Shown: piece after piece, positions 9,740-19,107 of the stretch
How the letters are laid out: every line of letters begins with the position of its first letter
Position numbering within the stretch: the first letter of the stretch is position 1
DNA from: Bacillus sp. B1-b2
Lineage (GTDB): Bacteria; Bacillota; Bacilli; Bacillales; Cytobacillaceae
Direction of reading: 5' to 3'
Assembly (NCBI RefSeq): GCF_009183415.1
Contig: NZ_WEHU01000009.1
Span: 124,001 to 188,000, forward strand
DNA length: 64,000 nucleotides
Notes under the pieces: model-generated
The model's input: only the letters and a program-made list of their open reading frames with translations
Database searches by the model: none
What the model was told of the DNA's origin: nothing
Translations under genes and position numbers: made by a program

Positions 9740-11432
9740 ATAATTTCTTATCATCTACTGAACTTAACCATGTATCAATTTCTTCTATCACAGATGCTAC
9801 ACATCCATCTTCAAAAGGCGAGATTAAGTTAGCTTCTTTTACAAGTTCTGTGAAAGGCATACTACCTCCTAGTTCACACAGCTTTACATAGTCTTTCCAA
9901 GCATCTTCTTGATTTTCTCTAGATCTTTTCCAGAATTGGAAAGCACAAATTTGTGCCAAAGTATAATCAATATAGTAGAAAGGAGAGCTAAATATATGGC
10001 CTTGTTTTTGCCAAAAACCACCGTTCTCTAAATACTCATTTCCATCATAATCAATATGTGGGCTATACTTTTTCTCTATATTTCTCCATGCCTGTTTTCT
10101 TTCTATTGGTGTAGCAGTTGGGTTTTCATAGACCCAATGCTGGAACTCATCAACAGAAACACCATATGGCAAGAACAATAAAGCAGAGCTTAAATGTGAA
10201 AATTTATATTTATCGACATCTTCCTTAAAGAATAAATCCATCCATGGCCAAGTGAAAAACTCCATACTCATTGAGTGAATCTCTGCCGCTTCATAAGTAG
10301 GCCAATAATATTCTGGCACATCCAATTTGCCACTAGAGTACACTTGAAATGCATGCCCAGCTTCATGTGTTAATACGTCAATATCTCCAGATGTACCATT
10401 AAAGTTAGAAAAAATAAATGGAGCCTTATAGTTTTCAATAAACGTACAGTATCCCCCGCCTGCTTTCCCTTTTTTGGCTACTAAATCCATTAATCCAGCT
10501 TCTCTTAAATAGGAGAAGAATGTTCCTGTTTCTTTTGATAGTTCATTATACATTTTTTGGCCATTTTCAATGATCCAATCAGGATCGCCTTTTGGAGCTG
10601 CATTTCCTGTTTTGTATTCAAAAGGTTCGTCATAGTACTTTAAAGAATCTACATCAATTCTTTGTTTCTGTCTTTCTTTCAATTTCGTAGCAAGTGGCAC
10701 AATATACTCTTTTACTTGGTCTCTAAAGGCTGCCACCATATTTGCATTATAATCCGTACGATACATACGATAATAACCAAGTTCAACAAAGTTTTCATAT
10801 CCTAGCTTATGAGCCATTTCTGTTCGTACTTTTACCATATCATCATAAATTCTATCTAACTGTTCTTCATTATCTTGAAAGAAAGCAAATCGAGCCGTAC
10901 TTGCAGCTTTTCTGACACTACGATCCTTTGATTCTGTAAAAGGCTGTAGTTGAGCAAGTGTTCTCTCTTCTCCTTCAAACATGATCTTAGCTGAGGCTAC
11001 TAACTTTGTATATTCTGTGGAAAGCTTGTTCTCTTTTTGCAATAATTCGACTATTTCATCAGAGAAAACTTTTAATTGTGCTTCTGCTAAAGCAAAGAGC
11101 TGATTTCCCCATTTTTTCTCTAATTCATCACGGAATTTAGATTGAACAAGTATTTGGTAGTATTTTGTTACTAACCCCTCTACTCTTGGAGAAATATCAT
11201 CTATATAGTCTTGTTCTTTTTGATAATATTCATCATTTGTATCAACAGAATGACGAATATAACATAGATTAAACATTGTAGAAATATCATTACGTAACAC
11301 ATTTATTTTTTCGATTGCATCGATTTGTTGCTCTACTTGATCGGCATTTTCTAACTCTTTCAAAAGAACATTCATTTTAGCTGAGAAATCTTCCATATCT
11401 GGTCTATCGTATGTAAATTCTGAAAAATTCAT
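9738..11432 (-). CDS. M3-family oligoendopeptidase
   Basis: Cytoplasmic zinc metallopeptidase that trims short peptides. 564 residues, the length of the TIGR02289-type M3 group, close to but distinct from PepF. The zinc site HEAGH is at 356-360 in DVLTHEAGHAFQVYSS. The third ligand is expected in the following YEAAEIHSMSMEFF stretch. The protein is helical, with no signal peptide. ATG 11432 has GGAGG seven bases upstream. It is monocistronic and convergent with clpE. Confidence 0.93.
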   Translation of the reverse strand: MNFSEFTYDRPDMEDFSAKMNVLLKELENADQVEQQIDAIEKINVLRNDISTMFNLCYIRHSVDTNDEYYQKEQDYIDDISPRVEGLVTKYYQILVQSKFRDELEKKWGNQLFALAEAQLKVFSDEIVELLQKENKLSTEYTKLVASAKIMFEGEERTLAQLQPFTESKDRSVRKAASTARFAFFQDNEEQLDRIYDDMVKVRTEMAHKLGYENFVELGYYRMYRTDYNANMVAAFRDQVKEYIVPLATKLKERQKQRIDVDSLKYYDEPFEYKTGNAAPKGDPDWIIENGQKMYNELSKETGTFFSYLREAGLMDLVAKKGKAGGGYCTFIENYKAPFIFSNFNGTSGDIDVLTHEAGHAFQVYSSGKLDVPEYYWPTYEAAEIHSMSMEFFTWPWMDLFFKEDVDKYKFSHLSSALLFLPYGVSVDEFQHWVYENPTATPIERKQAWRNIEKKYSPHIDYDGNEYLENGGFWQKQGHIFSSPFYYIDYTLAQICAFQFWKRSRENQEDAWKDYVKLCELGGSMPFTELVKEANLISPFEDGCVASVIEEIDTWLSSVDDKKL

Positions 11433-11524
11433 AATCCAACCTCCAATTATTATTATTTTAGAAGAAATTATTTACTCTTCTTCTATTCCTGTAATAATTA
11501 TTATACATGAAATCGTTTTACAAC

Positions 11525-11553
11525 GAAAAAAAAGTGATGTACAAACATCACTT
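11525..11553 (-). terminator. Terminator of mhqR
   Basis: Stem AAGTGATGT (11532-11540) with ACATCACTT (11545-11553). On the minus strand it is followed by a run of T (top-strand A run 11525-11533). It lies 27 bases after the mhqR stop. Confidence 0.85.
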
Positions 11554-11579
11554 ATAAAACTATTTACTGCTTAAACTTA

Positions 11580-12020
11580 TCACTTGCTTGCTGCTGACAA
11601 TCCCAGTCTCTTAATAAGCTCAATTGCAGTATTTTTCTCATCTGTTGTTAATTCTGACATTAAGTCATTGATTTTTTGTTCATGATTAGGGAAAATATTT
11701 TCAATTAACTTTTTCCCTTCCTCCGTGATTTGAGCAAATGTTACTCTTCTGTCTGTCGGACAAGCAACTCTTCGTAAATAACCTTTTTCCTCCAGTTTAT
11801 CTACAACATAAGTAATACTTCCACTTGCTAATAAAATCTTTCCGCCAATTTGCTGTAAAGGTTGATCTCCTTTATGGTATAATAACTCCATAACAGCGAA
11901 CTCTGTCGGATTCAGGCCATATGTACTAATTAATTTATTTACATTTTCATTGATTGCACGATAGGCCCGTGATAAGACAATAAACAATTTTAATGATTGC
12001 TCAATTTCTTTTTCTTTCAT
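11580..12020 (-). CDS. mhqR: MarR-family repressor MhqR
   Basis: A 146-residue winged-helix regulator. In B. subtilis MhqR represses quinone and catechol resistance genes. SLKLFIVLSRAYRAINENVN begins the dimer helix. The wHTH core is FAVMELLYHKGDQPLQQIGG to SGSITYVVDKLEEKGYLRR, and the wing is CPTDRRVTFAQIT. One cysteine (Cys86) precedes the wing. Identity is supported by the operator-like ATATCTCGAATTC just downstream of its own -10, and by a location near spo0E, clpE and ykvI as in B. subtilis. It is monocistronic. Confidence 0.85.
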   Translation of the reverse strand: MKEKEIEQSLKLFIVLSRAYRAINENVNKLISTYGLNPTEFAVMELLYHKGDQPLQQIGGKILLASGSITYVVDKLEEKGYLRRVACPTDRRVTFAQITEEGKKLIENIFPNHEQKINDLMSELTTDEKNTAIELIKRLGLSAASK

Positions 12021-12042
12021 TTTATTTCTTCCCTTTTCAAAA

Positions 12043-12090
12043 ATATCTCGAATTCAAAATTATTATATAATCTGAACAGAGTTTTGTCAA
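12043..12090 (-). promoter_or_regulatory. mhqR promoter with MhqR-type operator
   Basis: On the minus strand: TTGACA (12085-12090), 17 bases, TATAAT (12062-12067), a consensus sigma-A promoter. The sequence at 12043-12055 on the plus strand, ATATCTCGAATTC, matches the left half of the known MhqR operator (TATCTCGAATTCGAGATA). It lies at or just after the transcription start, which points to autorepression. Confidence 0.75.
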
Positions 12091-12307
12091 ATTTTCCAAG
12101 TGATATAGTATTTCCTAAGAAATAATGAAGGATAACCTTTTGATAGATATAATGAAGCCTTATCGAATAAGTGTAGAAGAATCGCTGTATTGGGGACTAC
12201 TCTTGTAGAAAAAATGGATAGTTTAGAAGGGCATTGATTTAGATGATTTGCTTAAACAGGTAACACACTGCCATTACCCTTCACCATTCATTTTTATATA
12301 TAAAAGA

Positions 12308-12574
12308 TTAGTAGATTACCTCTGAATATTCTTTAATATTGTACCTACTTTTTCTTGACCAAATAATTCTTTTAAGATTAGGCTTATTTTTCACAAGCTG
12401 TTTTCTTCTTTTTTCTTCATGAAAACTGAGTTGATATTTGTATATAAGTTGATCCAACTCTTGACTTAATCTAATGGTTTCTTCATGTCCTCTTCCTTTT
12501 TCTTTTGCTGTTTGTATCATTACCTCCCTTTTTTCTTGTATTAAAAATAATAAATCTTCCTTCTTACAATACAC
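12308..12574 (-). CDS. spo0E: Spo0E-family aspartyl-phosphate phosphatase
   Basis: An 88-residue helical-hairpin protein that dephosphorylates Spo0A-P and delays sporulation. The family signature SQELDQLIYKYQ is at about 47-58; its aspartate is the expected catalytic residue. The helix IQEKREVMIQTAKEKGRGHE packs against it. The C-terminal tail is basic. The start is GTG 12574 with AGGAGG seven bases upstream. The neighbourhood matches B. subtilis spo0E. A perfect Spo0A box lies about 175 bases upstream. Confidence 0.88.
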   Translation of the reverse strand: MYCKKEDLLFLIQEKREVMIQTAKEKGRGHEETIRLSQELDQLIYKYQLSFHEEKRRKQLVKNKPNLKRIIWSRKSRYNIKEYSEVIY

Positions 12575-13029
12575 CTTTCTTCCTCCTAATCACGTTCCAA
12601 TACTTTAGAAAAATTCGTAATAAATAATGTTTACTTGAAGAATTATTACAAGAATCCATATAAAAGTAAATAGATTCGCAATATTAGACAATTTTCTAAA
12701 GGAAAATAGGACAAAAGGTTCAGAATATCATATTTCCTATCACTTTATTCGACAAAATCAAACTTCGGCTAAGTCGAAAGTAATAGAATGGAAATCCGTA
12801 GACATAGAAGTTAAAGTGTTTGGGATGTTTTTCAACCAATGAAAACCAACCTTATCGTTTAATGAAAAAGAAAAGAAGACAATCTACTTCGCGAGAAATA
12901 GAGGAAAGCAAGTGTCTCAAGTGTAATGGACTACCTTTTTTTATTCATCTTAACTAAGATTATTTCGTCTTAGAAACTGGTTTATTTTGTTGGTTTTCCG
13001 CTCTTATCTCTTTCCTTTTGCATGGTTAC
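12575..13029. other. Gene-free region with a Spo0A box
   Basis: No coding sequence is supported. TTCGACAAAA at 12748-12757 is, on the minus strand, TTTTGTCGAA, the Spo0A-box consensus. It lies upstream of spo0E and downstream of mtnE. The 12890-12930 part (CTTCGCGAGAAATAGAGGAA) resembles the repeat at 19555-19622. Confidence 0.45.
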
Positions 13030-14214
13030 TTATCTCAACTCTGAAAAAATCGGCAGCCTACTTATACGGTCTATCGCTTCCTGTATTCTTTCTATTGAAG
13101 TTAGTAAGCCTACTCGAACATAACCTTCCCCATATTGCCCGAAACCTGAGCCAGGAGCCATAGCTATATGCGCTTCTTCTAATAAATAATCACTAAATTG
13201 CTGTGAAGTAAAGCCCTTTGGCACCTTTAACCAAGCAAAAAATGAACCTTCTGGAGCTGTAACTTCCCAACCCAATTCCTTAAGTCCCTTCACTAAAACA
13301 TCTCTTCTTTGTTGATACAGTAAATTCATCTCCTGTACACATTCTTGCGACTCTGTTAAGGCTGTAACTGCTGCTTCTTGAATAGCACCAAATAGACTCA
13401 CATACATATGATCTTGATATAAATTTATCGCTGAAATGACACTTTCATTCCCAATAGCAAATCCTACTCTCCAGCCAGCCATATTAAATGTTTTGGATAG
13501 AGTATATATCTCAATTCCTACGTCTTTAGCCCCTTTTGATTGCAAAAAACTCAAAGGCTTCTTTCCATCGAAACCAATTGCCCCGTAGGCAAAATCATGT
13601 ACTACACATATTTGATACTTATCTGCTAGTTTAACACTCTCTTTAAAAAATTCATTTGTTGCCACTGCACCAGTTGGATTATTAGGATAGTTTAAATACA
13701 TTAGCTTCGCTTTTTCTAATTCTTCTTGATGGATTTTTGAGTAGTCTGGCAAAAAGTTATTTTCTTCCATTAACGGCATCATGATTGTTTCTGCTTGGAC
13801 TAGAGTTGCACCAGATAAATAATCTGGATAACCAGGGTCAGGTAATAGAATAGTATCACCCGGATTTAATAAACAGATAGGTATTTCAACTAAACCAGCC
13901 TTTCCTCCAAAAAGAATGGCTACTTCTGTATTAGGATTAATTTCCACCTCATATTCCCTAAGATAGAATTCAGCTACTGCCTTCTTTAAATGGGTATAAC
14001 CTCTAAATGGGGAGTATTTATGATGAGATGGGTTCTCTACAGCTTTTTGTAAGCTTTTTACAATATGTAATGGTGTTGGTTGATCTGGATTTCCTTGTCC
14101 CAAATTAATAACATCATACCCCTTTTCCATATATTGATTTACTTTTAATACTAATGAAGCAAAAAACTGGTCGGGTAATTGGTTTAGTAATTTAGATTTA
14201 TCATAAACATTCAT
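13030..14214 (-). CDS. mtnE: PLP-dependent class I/II aminotransferase, MtnE type
   Basis: 394 residues. MtnE makes methionine from 4-methylthio-2-oxobutyrate in the methionine salvage pathway. The PLP lysine is Lys241 in TLSKTFNMAGWRVGFA. Other conserved elements are NLGQGNPDQPTP, YSPFRGYTHLKKAVAEF and LNYPNNPTGAVA. The C-terminal arginine is in GYVRVGLL. ATG 14214 has AAGGTG upstream. It is divergent from mtnU, its usual partner, but no SAM (S-box) riboswitch is visible in the shared region. The other mtn genes are absent from the window. A general LL-DAP-type aminotransferase is the main alternative. Confidence 0.82.
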   Translation of the reverse strand: MNVYDKSKLLNQLPDQFFASLVLKVNQYMEKGYDVINLGQGNPDQPTPLHIVKSLQKAVENPSHHKYSPFRGYTHLKKAVAEFYLREYEVEINPNTEVAILFGGKAGLVEIPICLLNPGDTILLPDPGYPDYLSGATLVQAETIMMPLMEENNFLPDYSKIHQEELEKAKLMYLNYPNNPTGAVATNEFFKESVKLADKYQICVVHDFAYGAIGFDGKKPLSFLQSKGAKDVGIEIYTLSKTFNMAGWRVGFAIGNESVISAINLYQDHMYVSLFGAIQEAAVTALTESQECVQEMNLLYQQRRDVLVKGLKELGWEVTAPEGSFFAWLKVPKGFTSQQFSDYLLEEAHIAMAPGSGFGQYGEGYVRVGLLTSIERIQEAIDRISRLPIFSELR

Positions 14215-14368
14215 CTCTTCACCTTCTTTTTTATAATTAAAACTATTCTAACAATTACAAGTATACTTCTATTCTTTCTTGGCGTAATATGGTATTTTAT
14301 AATATAACCATAAGCTAGATGCATACCATTATAAAGCAAGATGAAATAGTTGAATAGAGGGTGAAAAA

Positions 14369-15154
14369 ATGAATTATCGTATAAGTATTATCCAAATGGA
14401 CATTGCCTTTGGAAGCCCTGATGTGAATTTTCAAGTAGCGAGAGCAAAAATGAACGAAGCCATCGGAAATGATTGTGATATAATCGTTCTTCCAGAGCTA
14501 TGGACAACAGGATATGATTTAACAAATCTATCTACTATTGCAGATAAAGATGCTCTAAAGACCATTTCATTCCTTCAGGAGGTAGCTATAAAAAACCAGA
14601 TACATGTTATTGGAGGATCTGTAGCTAATAAAACAGCAAACGGAATATACAATACACTAATCGTTGTAGACAAAACAGGAAAAGTAGTGCATACCTATGA
14701 TAAGCTTCACCTTTTTCAACTTATGGATGAGCACTTATATCTAGATTCAGGAAAGTCAGAAGGGATATTTACACTTGATGGGAATTCATTTGCTAGTATG
14801 ATTTGTTATGATATTCGATTTCCTGAATGGATTCGTACGCATACTACAAAAGGAGCAGAGGCGATTTTTGTAGTGGCAGAGTGGCCAAAACCAAGATTAG
14901 ATCATTGGCGCAGTTTGTTAATTGCCCGTGCAATAGAAAATCAATGCTATATTATTGCTTGTAATCGAGTTGGAAAGGATCCTAATAATGTATTTGCAGG
15001 ACATAGCATGATTATTGACCCATGGGGAGATATTGTGGCAGAAGCTGGGGAATCAGAAGAAATACTCACTGCCTCTGTTGATTTAGGAAAAGTAAAAGAA
15101 GTACGAAAAATGATCCCTATTTTTGCTGATCGAAAACCTGAATTTTATAAATAA
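14369..15154 (+). CDS. mtnU: Carbon-nitrogen hydrolase (omega-amidase), MtnU type
   Basis: A 261-residue nitrilase-superfamily protein. MtnU is thought to hydrolyse 2-oxoglutaramate-type omega-amides formed when glutamine is the amino donor for MtnE. The triad is Glu43 (LPELW), Lys112 (YDKLHLF) and Cys146 (MICYDIRFPEW). Length and motif order are normal. ATG 14369 follows GAGGGTG. It is divergent from mtnE across 154 bases and monocistronic. Confidence 0.88.
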   Translation: MNYRISIIQMDIAFGSPDVNFQVARAKMNEAIGNDCDIIVLPELWTTGYDLTNLSTIADKDALKTISFLQEVAIKNQIHVIGGSVANKTANGIYNTLIVVDKTGKVVHTYDKLHLFQLMDEHLYLDSGKSEGIFTLDGNSFASMICYDIRFPEWIRTHTTKGAEAIFVVAEWPKPRLDHWRSLLIARAIENQCYIIACNRVGKDPNNVFAGHSMIIDPWGDIVAEAGESEEILTASVDLGKVKEVRKMIPIFADRKPEFYK

Positions 15155-15211
15155 GTCCATTTTCTTGCAAGAGGAGTTTCTATCAGAATTTATAGTAACT
15201 CCCCTTCTCTC

Positions 15212-15799
15212 TTACTTTGCCCACATTTCTTCTGGGTTAAGTTCATAAATACTATTTTCTCGATACATAAAATGATTGATAATAAATTCTCTTCTAATGG
15301 TTGCATAGTCATCAAAATATTTTTTTATATATTCATTCAACTCCTTTTCCTGATATTTTTTTCCAAACTCTAGTCCTTTTAATAATTGCTTAAATATGAT
15401 TAATTTCTTTTTTCTTTGAGAAGGTATATTTTTTAACCTTCCTTCCTCTGTAAAGAAATTAGCTATTATCTTCGCTTCCTCTTCTTTCGTGATAGACATA
15501 GTACTATCATCCTCCGTTACTAGTTTCCGTAAACTTTCTGTTTGTTGTAGTAATACAGACTGATTTAAATAAAAGTAAATAGTATTCTTATCTCTTCTTT
15601 CATAAACAACATTAATCTCTCTTAATTTCTTTAGATGATGAGTGATAGTTGGTGCAGTTAATCCTAATTTTTCTGCTAAACCTTGACCATGCCAAGGGCG
15701 ATTTGCCAATAAGGAAATTATCTTGATTCTTGTTGGATCACCAATTGTTTTATAAAAGGCAACCATTTTATCTAATTGCATAAGCTCACCTAATTTCAT
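15212..15799 (-). CDS. ArsR-type HTH regulator with C-terminal DUF2087
   Basis: 195 residues. The N-terminal winged helix (about 10-85) reads FYKTIGDPTRIKIISLLANR, GLAEKLGLTAPTITHHLKKL and INVVYERRDKNTIYFYLN. The C-terminal DUF2087 domain includes RLKNIPSQRKKKLIIFKQL and IRREFIINHFMYRENSIYEL. No cysteine metal site is present in the recognition helix, so a metal sensor is unlikely; the ligand is unknown. A perfect 12-bp palindrome lies 5 bases before the start codon and is a good candidate for its own operator. It is monocistronic. Confidence 0.85.
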   Translation of the reverse strand: MKLGELMQLDKMVAFYKTIGDPTRIKIISLLANRPWHGQGLAEKLGLTAPTITHHLKKLREINVVYERRDKNTIYFYLNQSVLLQQTESLRKLVTEDDSTMSITKEEEAKIIANFFTEEGRLKNIPSQRKKKLIIFKQLLKGLEFGKKYQEKELNEYIKKYFDDYATIRREFIINHFMYRENSIYELNPEEMWAK

Positions 15800-15803
15800 G
15801 TTT

Positions 15804-15815
15804 ATCTAATTAGAT
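15804..15815. promoter_or_regulatory. Palindrome, candidate operator of the ArsR/DUF2087 gene
   Basis: ATCTAATTAGAT is a perfect 12-bp palindrome just upstream of the start codon, where a repressor would block expression of its own gene. Confidence 0.5.
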
Positions 15816-15883
15816 GATAATAAAATTAGCACCTTATGTCAATCGGTGCTTCAATTATTTTCCCCGAAAAAATACCCTTTTCT

Positions 15884-17731
15884 TTACGTTTCTTTATACT
15901 GATTAGGAAGATATATATGAAAGGTAGTGCCTACACCTACCTCAGATTCCACTTCCATTCTCCCTTTATGCTCTTCAATTATTTGATAGGAAACTAAAAG
16001 CCCTAACCCTGTTCCCTTCTCTTTAGTCGTATAAAATGGTTCTCCTAGTCTCTCTATTTTTTCCTTACTCATCCCTTTTCCATTATCAGTTATTTTTATA
16101 TGATAATAATTTTCTTGCTCTTTATACTGCATACTAACCTTAATATTCCCACCATCCTCTAACACTTCAATTGCATTTTTTATAATATTAATAAAGACTT
16201 TTTTCATTTGATTTGGTTCACAATAAATAGAAGGTTGTAGTGTATCAATTTCCTTCTGAAACTGTACATTGTGTAATACTGCTTGGGCATTTAGTAATTC
16301 AATCGTTTCATTCATAATTTGAACAATATTACTTTTTACAAATTGTACGGTTTGAGGTTTTGCAAGTAATAAAAACTCATTCACAATGGATTCTATTCTA
16401 TTCAGTTCTGATTTAATAACAGAGAAATACATTTCATTTCCTTTTGAAACTGTACCACTCTCTAAAAGCTGAATAAAGCCTTTTAATGCTGTCATCGGAT
16501 TTCTTATTTCATGAGCAATACCTGCAGCTAATTCGCCTACCACATTTAATGTGGAGGATTTTCTTAACTGCTCTTCTAATACAGCATACTCCGTTATATC
16601 TCTTAAAGTAGTAATACTTAATCCATCATAAATTTTATGTTTGTTTCGATATTCAAATTGTGCTTCTTCTCTTCTATTTGGAAGCTGCACGGTATAAATA
16701 CCTCTATTTTGACCTGTTTCATTTAGCTTCATGATTTTTATTTTTATATCCTCGCTAATAGACTTCCCAGGTGGAAGATACTCTAATAAATGTCTTCCAA
16801 CAACCTCTTCCTTCTGTTCATTAAGTAATCTCTCTGCTGCTTTATTCATATCTTTAATCTGGTAGTTTTCATCCCATATAATAATTCCATCAAATACTTC
16901 TTCGAAAATACTTTCAAACTTCACTTTACTTTCTCTTAGTGCCTGCTCCATTTTGTATCTTTCTGTTACATTGCGAAAAATACTCATATGTAAGCCTTCA
17001 ACAGAATGAAGCTTAGTGGTAAATTCTAATATTTTCTTTTGTCCATTAGGCATTAGAAATAGAAGTTCTTCTCGATTGGATTTTGTTTTGTATAGATCTA
17101 TAATCATCTGCATGTATTTTTCATCTTTTTTATATACGTAATCACTAATTTTTGATTGAAGCATATTTTCCAGCGTACTTTCAAATATTTTTAATGCAGA
17201 GCGATTAGCTGCCGTAATATTTCCAGTTTCACTCCAAAGAACTATTCCATCAAGCGCCTCTGTAAAAAATTCATTGTATAGCACTTCCTTCTTATCTCTC
17301 TTTTGATTTTCTTCTACTTCTCTTGTTACATTACCTATAATAGTAATATAACCAGCGCTTTCTGGTAGAGGGGCTGTTATCATTTCTAAGTATTGTTTCT
17401 TCCTTCTAATAGAAATAGGCAGAATATGATGAAAAGGTTCTCTAAATGAAGATTTAGACAATTTACGTATACGCTCTCTTACCATGTATCTTTCTTCCTG
17501 CTCAATAAAATGAGTAATATTTCTCCCAATAACATCTTCTTGCTTCACCAAAAATTGAGAACATAGAGATGGGCTAATATCTAAAATAACTCCTTTATAA
17601 TTAAATAGCACAAAACCTAACCTATTATTTTCTATTGAACTTTTATGACGCAGCTTTGCATTTTCTTCCTCTAGTTCTTTAATCCTTTTTCGTAAAAAGC
17701 TATTTTCTTCTGTATAGGATATTCCGCTCAT
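15884..17731 (-). CDS. kinE: Soluble PAS-domain sensor histidine kinase, KinE-like
   Basis: A 615-residue cytoplasmic kinase with no membrane segment. A short coiled coil (about 8-30) is followed by three PAS domains (about 35-150, 155-265 and 270-385). HisKA follows with His407 in [16 protein letters not shown], then an HATPase domain with NAIEVLEDGG, DNGKGM and GTGLGLLVSYQIIEEH. Such proteins feed the Spo0F/Spo0A phosphorelay. Position between mtn genes and ykrP matches B. subtilis kinE; the exact orthologue is inferred. ATG 17731 has GGGGGAGGGG upstream. No cognate response regulator is adjacent, as is usual for sporulation kinases. Confidence 0.85.
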   Translation of the reverse strand: MSGISYTEENSFLRKRIKELEEENAKLRHKSSIENNRLGFVLFNYKGVILDISPSLCSQFLVKQEDVIGRNITHFIEQEERYMVRERIRKLSKSSFREPFHHILPISIRRKKQYLEMITAPLPESAGYITIIGNVTREVEENQKRDKKEVLYNEFFTEALDGIVLWSETGNITAANRSALKIFESTLENMLQSKISDYVYKKDEKYMQMIIDLYKTKSNREELLFLMPNGQKKILEFTTKLHSVEGLHMSIFRNVTERYKMEQALRESKVKFESIFEEVFDGIIIWDENYQIKDMNKAAERLLNEQKEEVVGRHLLEYLPPGKSISEDIKIKIMKLNETGQNRGIYTVQLPNRREEAQFEYRNKHKIYDGLSITTLRDITEYAVLEEQLRKSSTLNVVGELAAGIAHEIRNPMTALKGFIQLLESGTVSKGNEMYFSVIKSELNRIESIVNEFLLLAKPQTVQFVKSNIVQIMNETIELLNAQAVLHNVQFQKEIDTLQPSIYCEPNQMKKVFINIIKNAIEVLEDGGNIKVSMQYKEQENYYHIKITDNGKGMSKEKIERLGEPFYTTKEKGTGLGLLVSYQIIEEHKGRMEVESEVGVGTTFHIYLPNQYKET

Positions 17732-18038
17732 GGATACCCCTCCCCCAACAACATATTGTTTACATAATTCTACAATTATTTGAAAACTCCTTTAGTTATC
17801 AAAAAATTAGGACTTGAGTTATGGCGTATAGCCAAGTTAAGTAAAAATTCAGGTTCACCACTAATAATATGGAAGAGAAGCAACATATTTATTTTAAGAA
17901 ACAAAAATAACACTCTTTTTCAATTATGTGTTATTTTCAGGTTTTTTCGTTAACACTTTAATGAATCGAGACTAAAAATATTGATTTTGTGATATATAAG
18001 AGAATAGGATTTACTCTGAAATAGAAAGGGTTGTGTAA
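17732..18038. other. Divergent promoter region between kinE-like gene and ykrP
   Basis: AT-rich, with no coding signal. One hairpin, AATAACAC with GTGTTATT (about 17907-17935), is followed by T residues on the plus strand. Its role is unclear because no plus-strand gene precedes it. Confidence 0.35.
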
Positions 18039-19058
18039 ATGAAAGGAAGAGATTACTACTTTGACAATGCAAAATTCTTCTTAATCTTTTTTGTTGTTTT
18101 TGGACATTTTATCCAATCTTTTATCAATGATAATGAAAATATATATACGCTTTATAAAGTTATTTATACTTTTCATATGCCAGCGTTTATTTTGGTTTCA
18201 GGTTTCTTTGCGAAAGGCATTGCTGAAAAAGGATATGTAAGAAAATATGTAAAAAGGCTAATTGTACCATACCTAATCTTTCAATTGGTTTATAGTGTTT
18301 TCTACTATTATTTATACGGTAAATCCACTATTAAAATTGAACCTTTATCTCCTCATTGGTCATTATGGTTTTTGGTTAGTTTATTTTTTTGGAATATCTT
18401 CTTACTTTATTTCGCGAAGCTAAAGCCCATTTTGGGGATAATGATTGCGTTAGTTTTAGGACTTTTGATTGGATGCTTTGAATGGACCTCTAGTTATCTG
18501 AGCTTAACAAGAACTTTTGTATTTTTTCCTATCTTTCTTATTGGGTTTTATATGAAAAAAGAACATTTTCAACTTGTTCAATCTAAATTTGCACGAGTTT
18601 GTTCTATTATCATTTTCTTAAGTGTATTTATTGGGTTTCATCTCTATCCATTTATTAACTACCAATGGTTATTTGGGTCTAAGTCTTATGAAGCTTTAGG
18701 GGAAGGCATTATAGTAGGAATGGGTATTCGTATTTGCTTCTATTTGTTAAGCTTTATCATGATTTTCTGTTTTTTCGCTTGTGTACCTAAAAAAGAATAC
18801 TTTTTCACCAAGTTTGGTAAATACACATTATATGTTTATTTATTGCATGGGTTTATTATACGAATATTTAGAGAAAGTCATCTTCCTGAAATATTTGAAT
18901 CACCAAATTACTATATCATGATTGTTATTGTTTCTCTCTTATTAACCATGTTTCTTTCCAGTAACATGATTATTTCGCTAACTCAACCAATTATTGAGTT
19001 AAAAGGATCGAAACTTAAAAAATGGCTAGATATTTCTCAAAATAAAATAAAACTGTAA
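18039..19058 (+). CDS. ykrP: Acyltransferase-3 family membrane protein, YkrP-like
   Basis: A 339-residue integral membrane protein with about ten hydrophobic segments. The family O-acetylates cell-surface sugars. The signature DNAKFFLIFFVVFGHF (9-24) holds the catalytic His23, and TFHMPAFILVSGFFAKG follows. There is no extracellular SGNH domain, so it is the short form. GAAAGGG precedes ATG 18039. It is monocistronic with a terminator. Its location between ktrD and kinE fits B. subtilis ykrP. The acceptor is unknown. Confidence 0.85.
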   Translation: MKGRDYYFDNAKFFLIFFVVFGHFIQSFINDNENIYTLYKVIYTFHMPAFILVSGFFAKGIAEKGYVRKYVKRLIVPYLIFQLVYSVFYYYLYGKSTIKIEPLSPHWSLWFLVSLFFWNIFLLYFAKLKPILGIMIALVLGLLIGCFEWTSSYLSLTRTFVFFPIFLIGFYMKKEHFQLVQSKFARVCSIIIFLSVFIGFHLYPFINYQWLFGSKSYEALGEGIIVGMGIRICFYLLSFIMIFCFFACVPKKEYFFTKFGKYTLYVYLLHGFIIRIFRESHLPEIFESPNYYIMIVIVSLLLTMFLSSNMIISLTQPIIELKGSKLKKWLDISQNKIKL

Positions 19059-19063
19059 AAGAT

Positions 19064-19096
19064 AAAGCTAATCCATTGTTCTCTTGGATTAGCTTT
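19064..19096 (+). terminator. Terminator of ykrP
   Basis: Stem AAAGCTAATCCA (19064-19075) with TGGATTAGCTTT (19085-19096), then TTCTTC. Also usable in the other direction for the small gene ending at 19108. Confidence 0.8.
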
Positions 19097-19107
19097 TCTT
19101 CTTTATT

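Noticed and set aside
14215-14368. SAM (S-box) riboswitch between mtnE and mtnU
   Set aside because: The region is only 154 bases, AT-rich, and lacks the S-box core motifs and a terminator.
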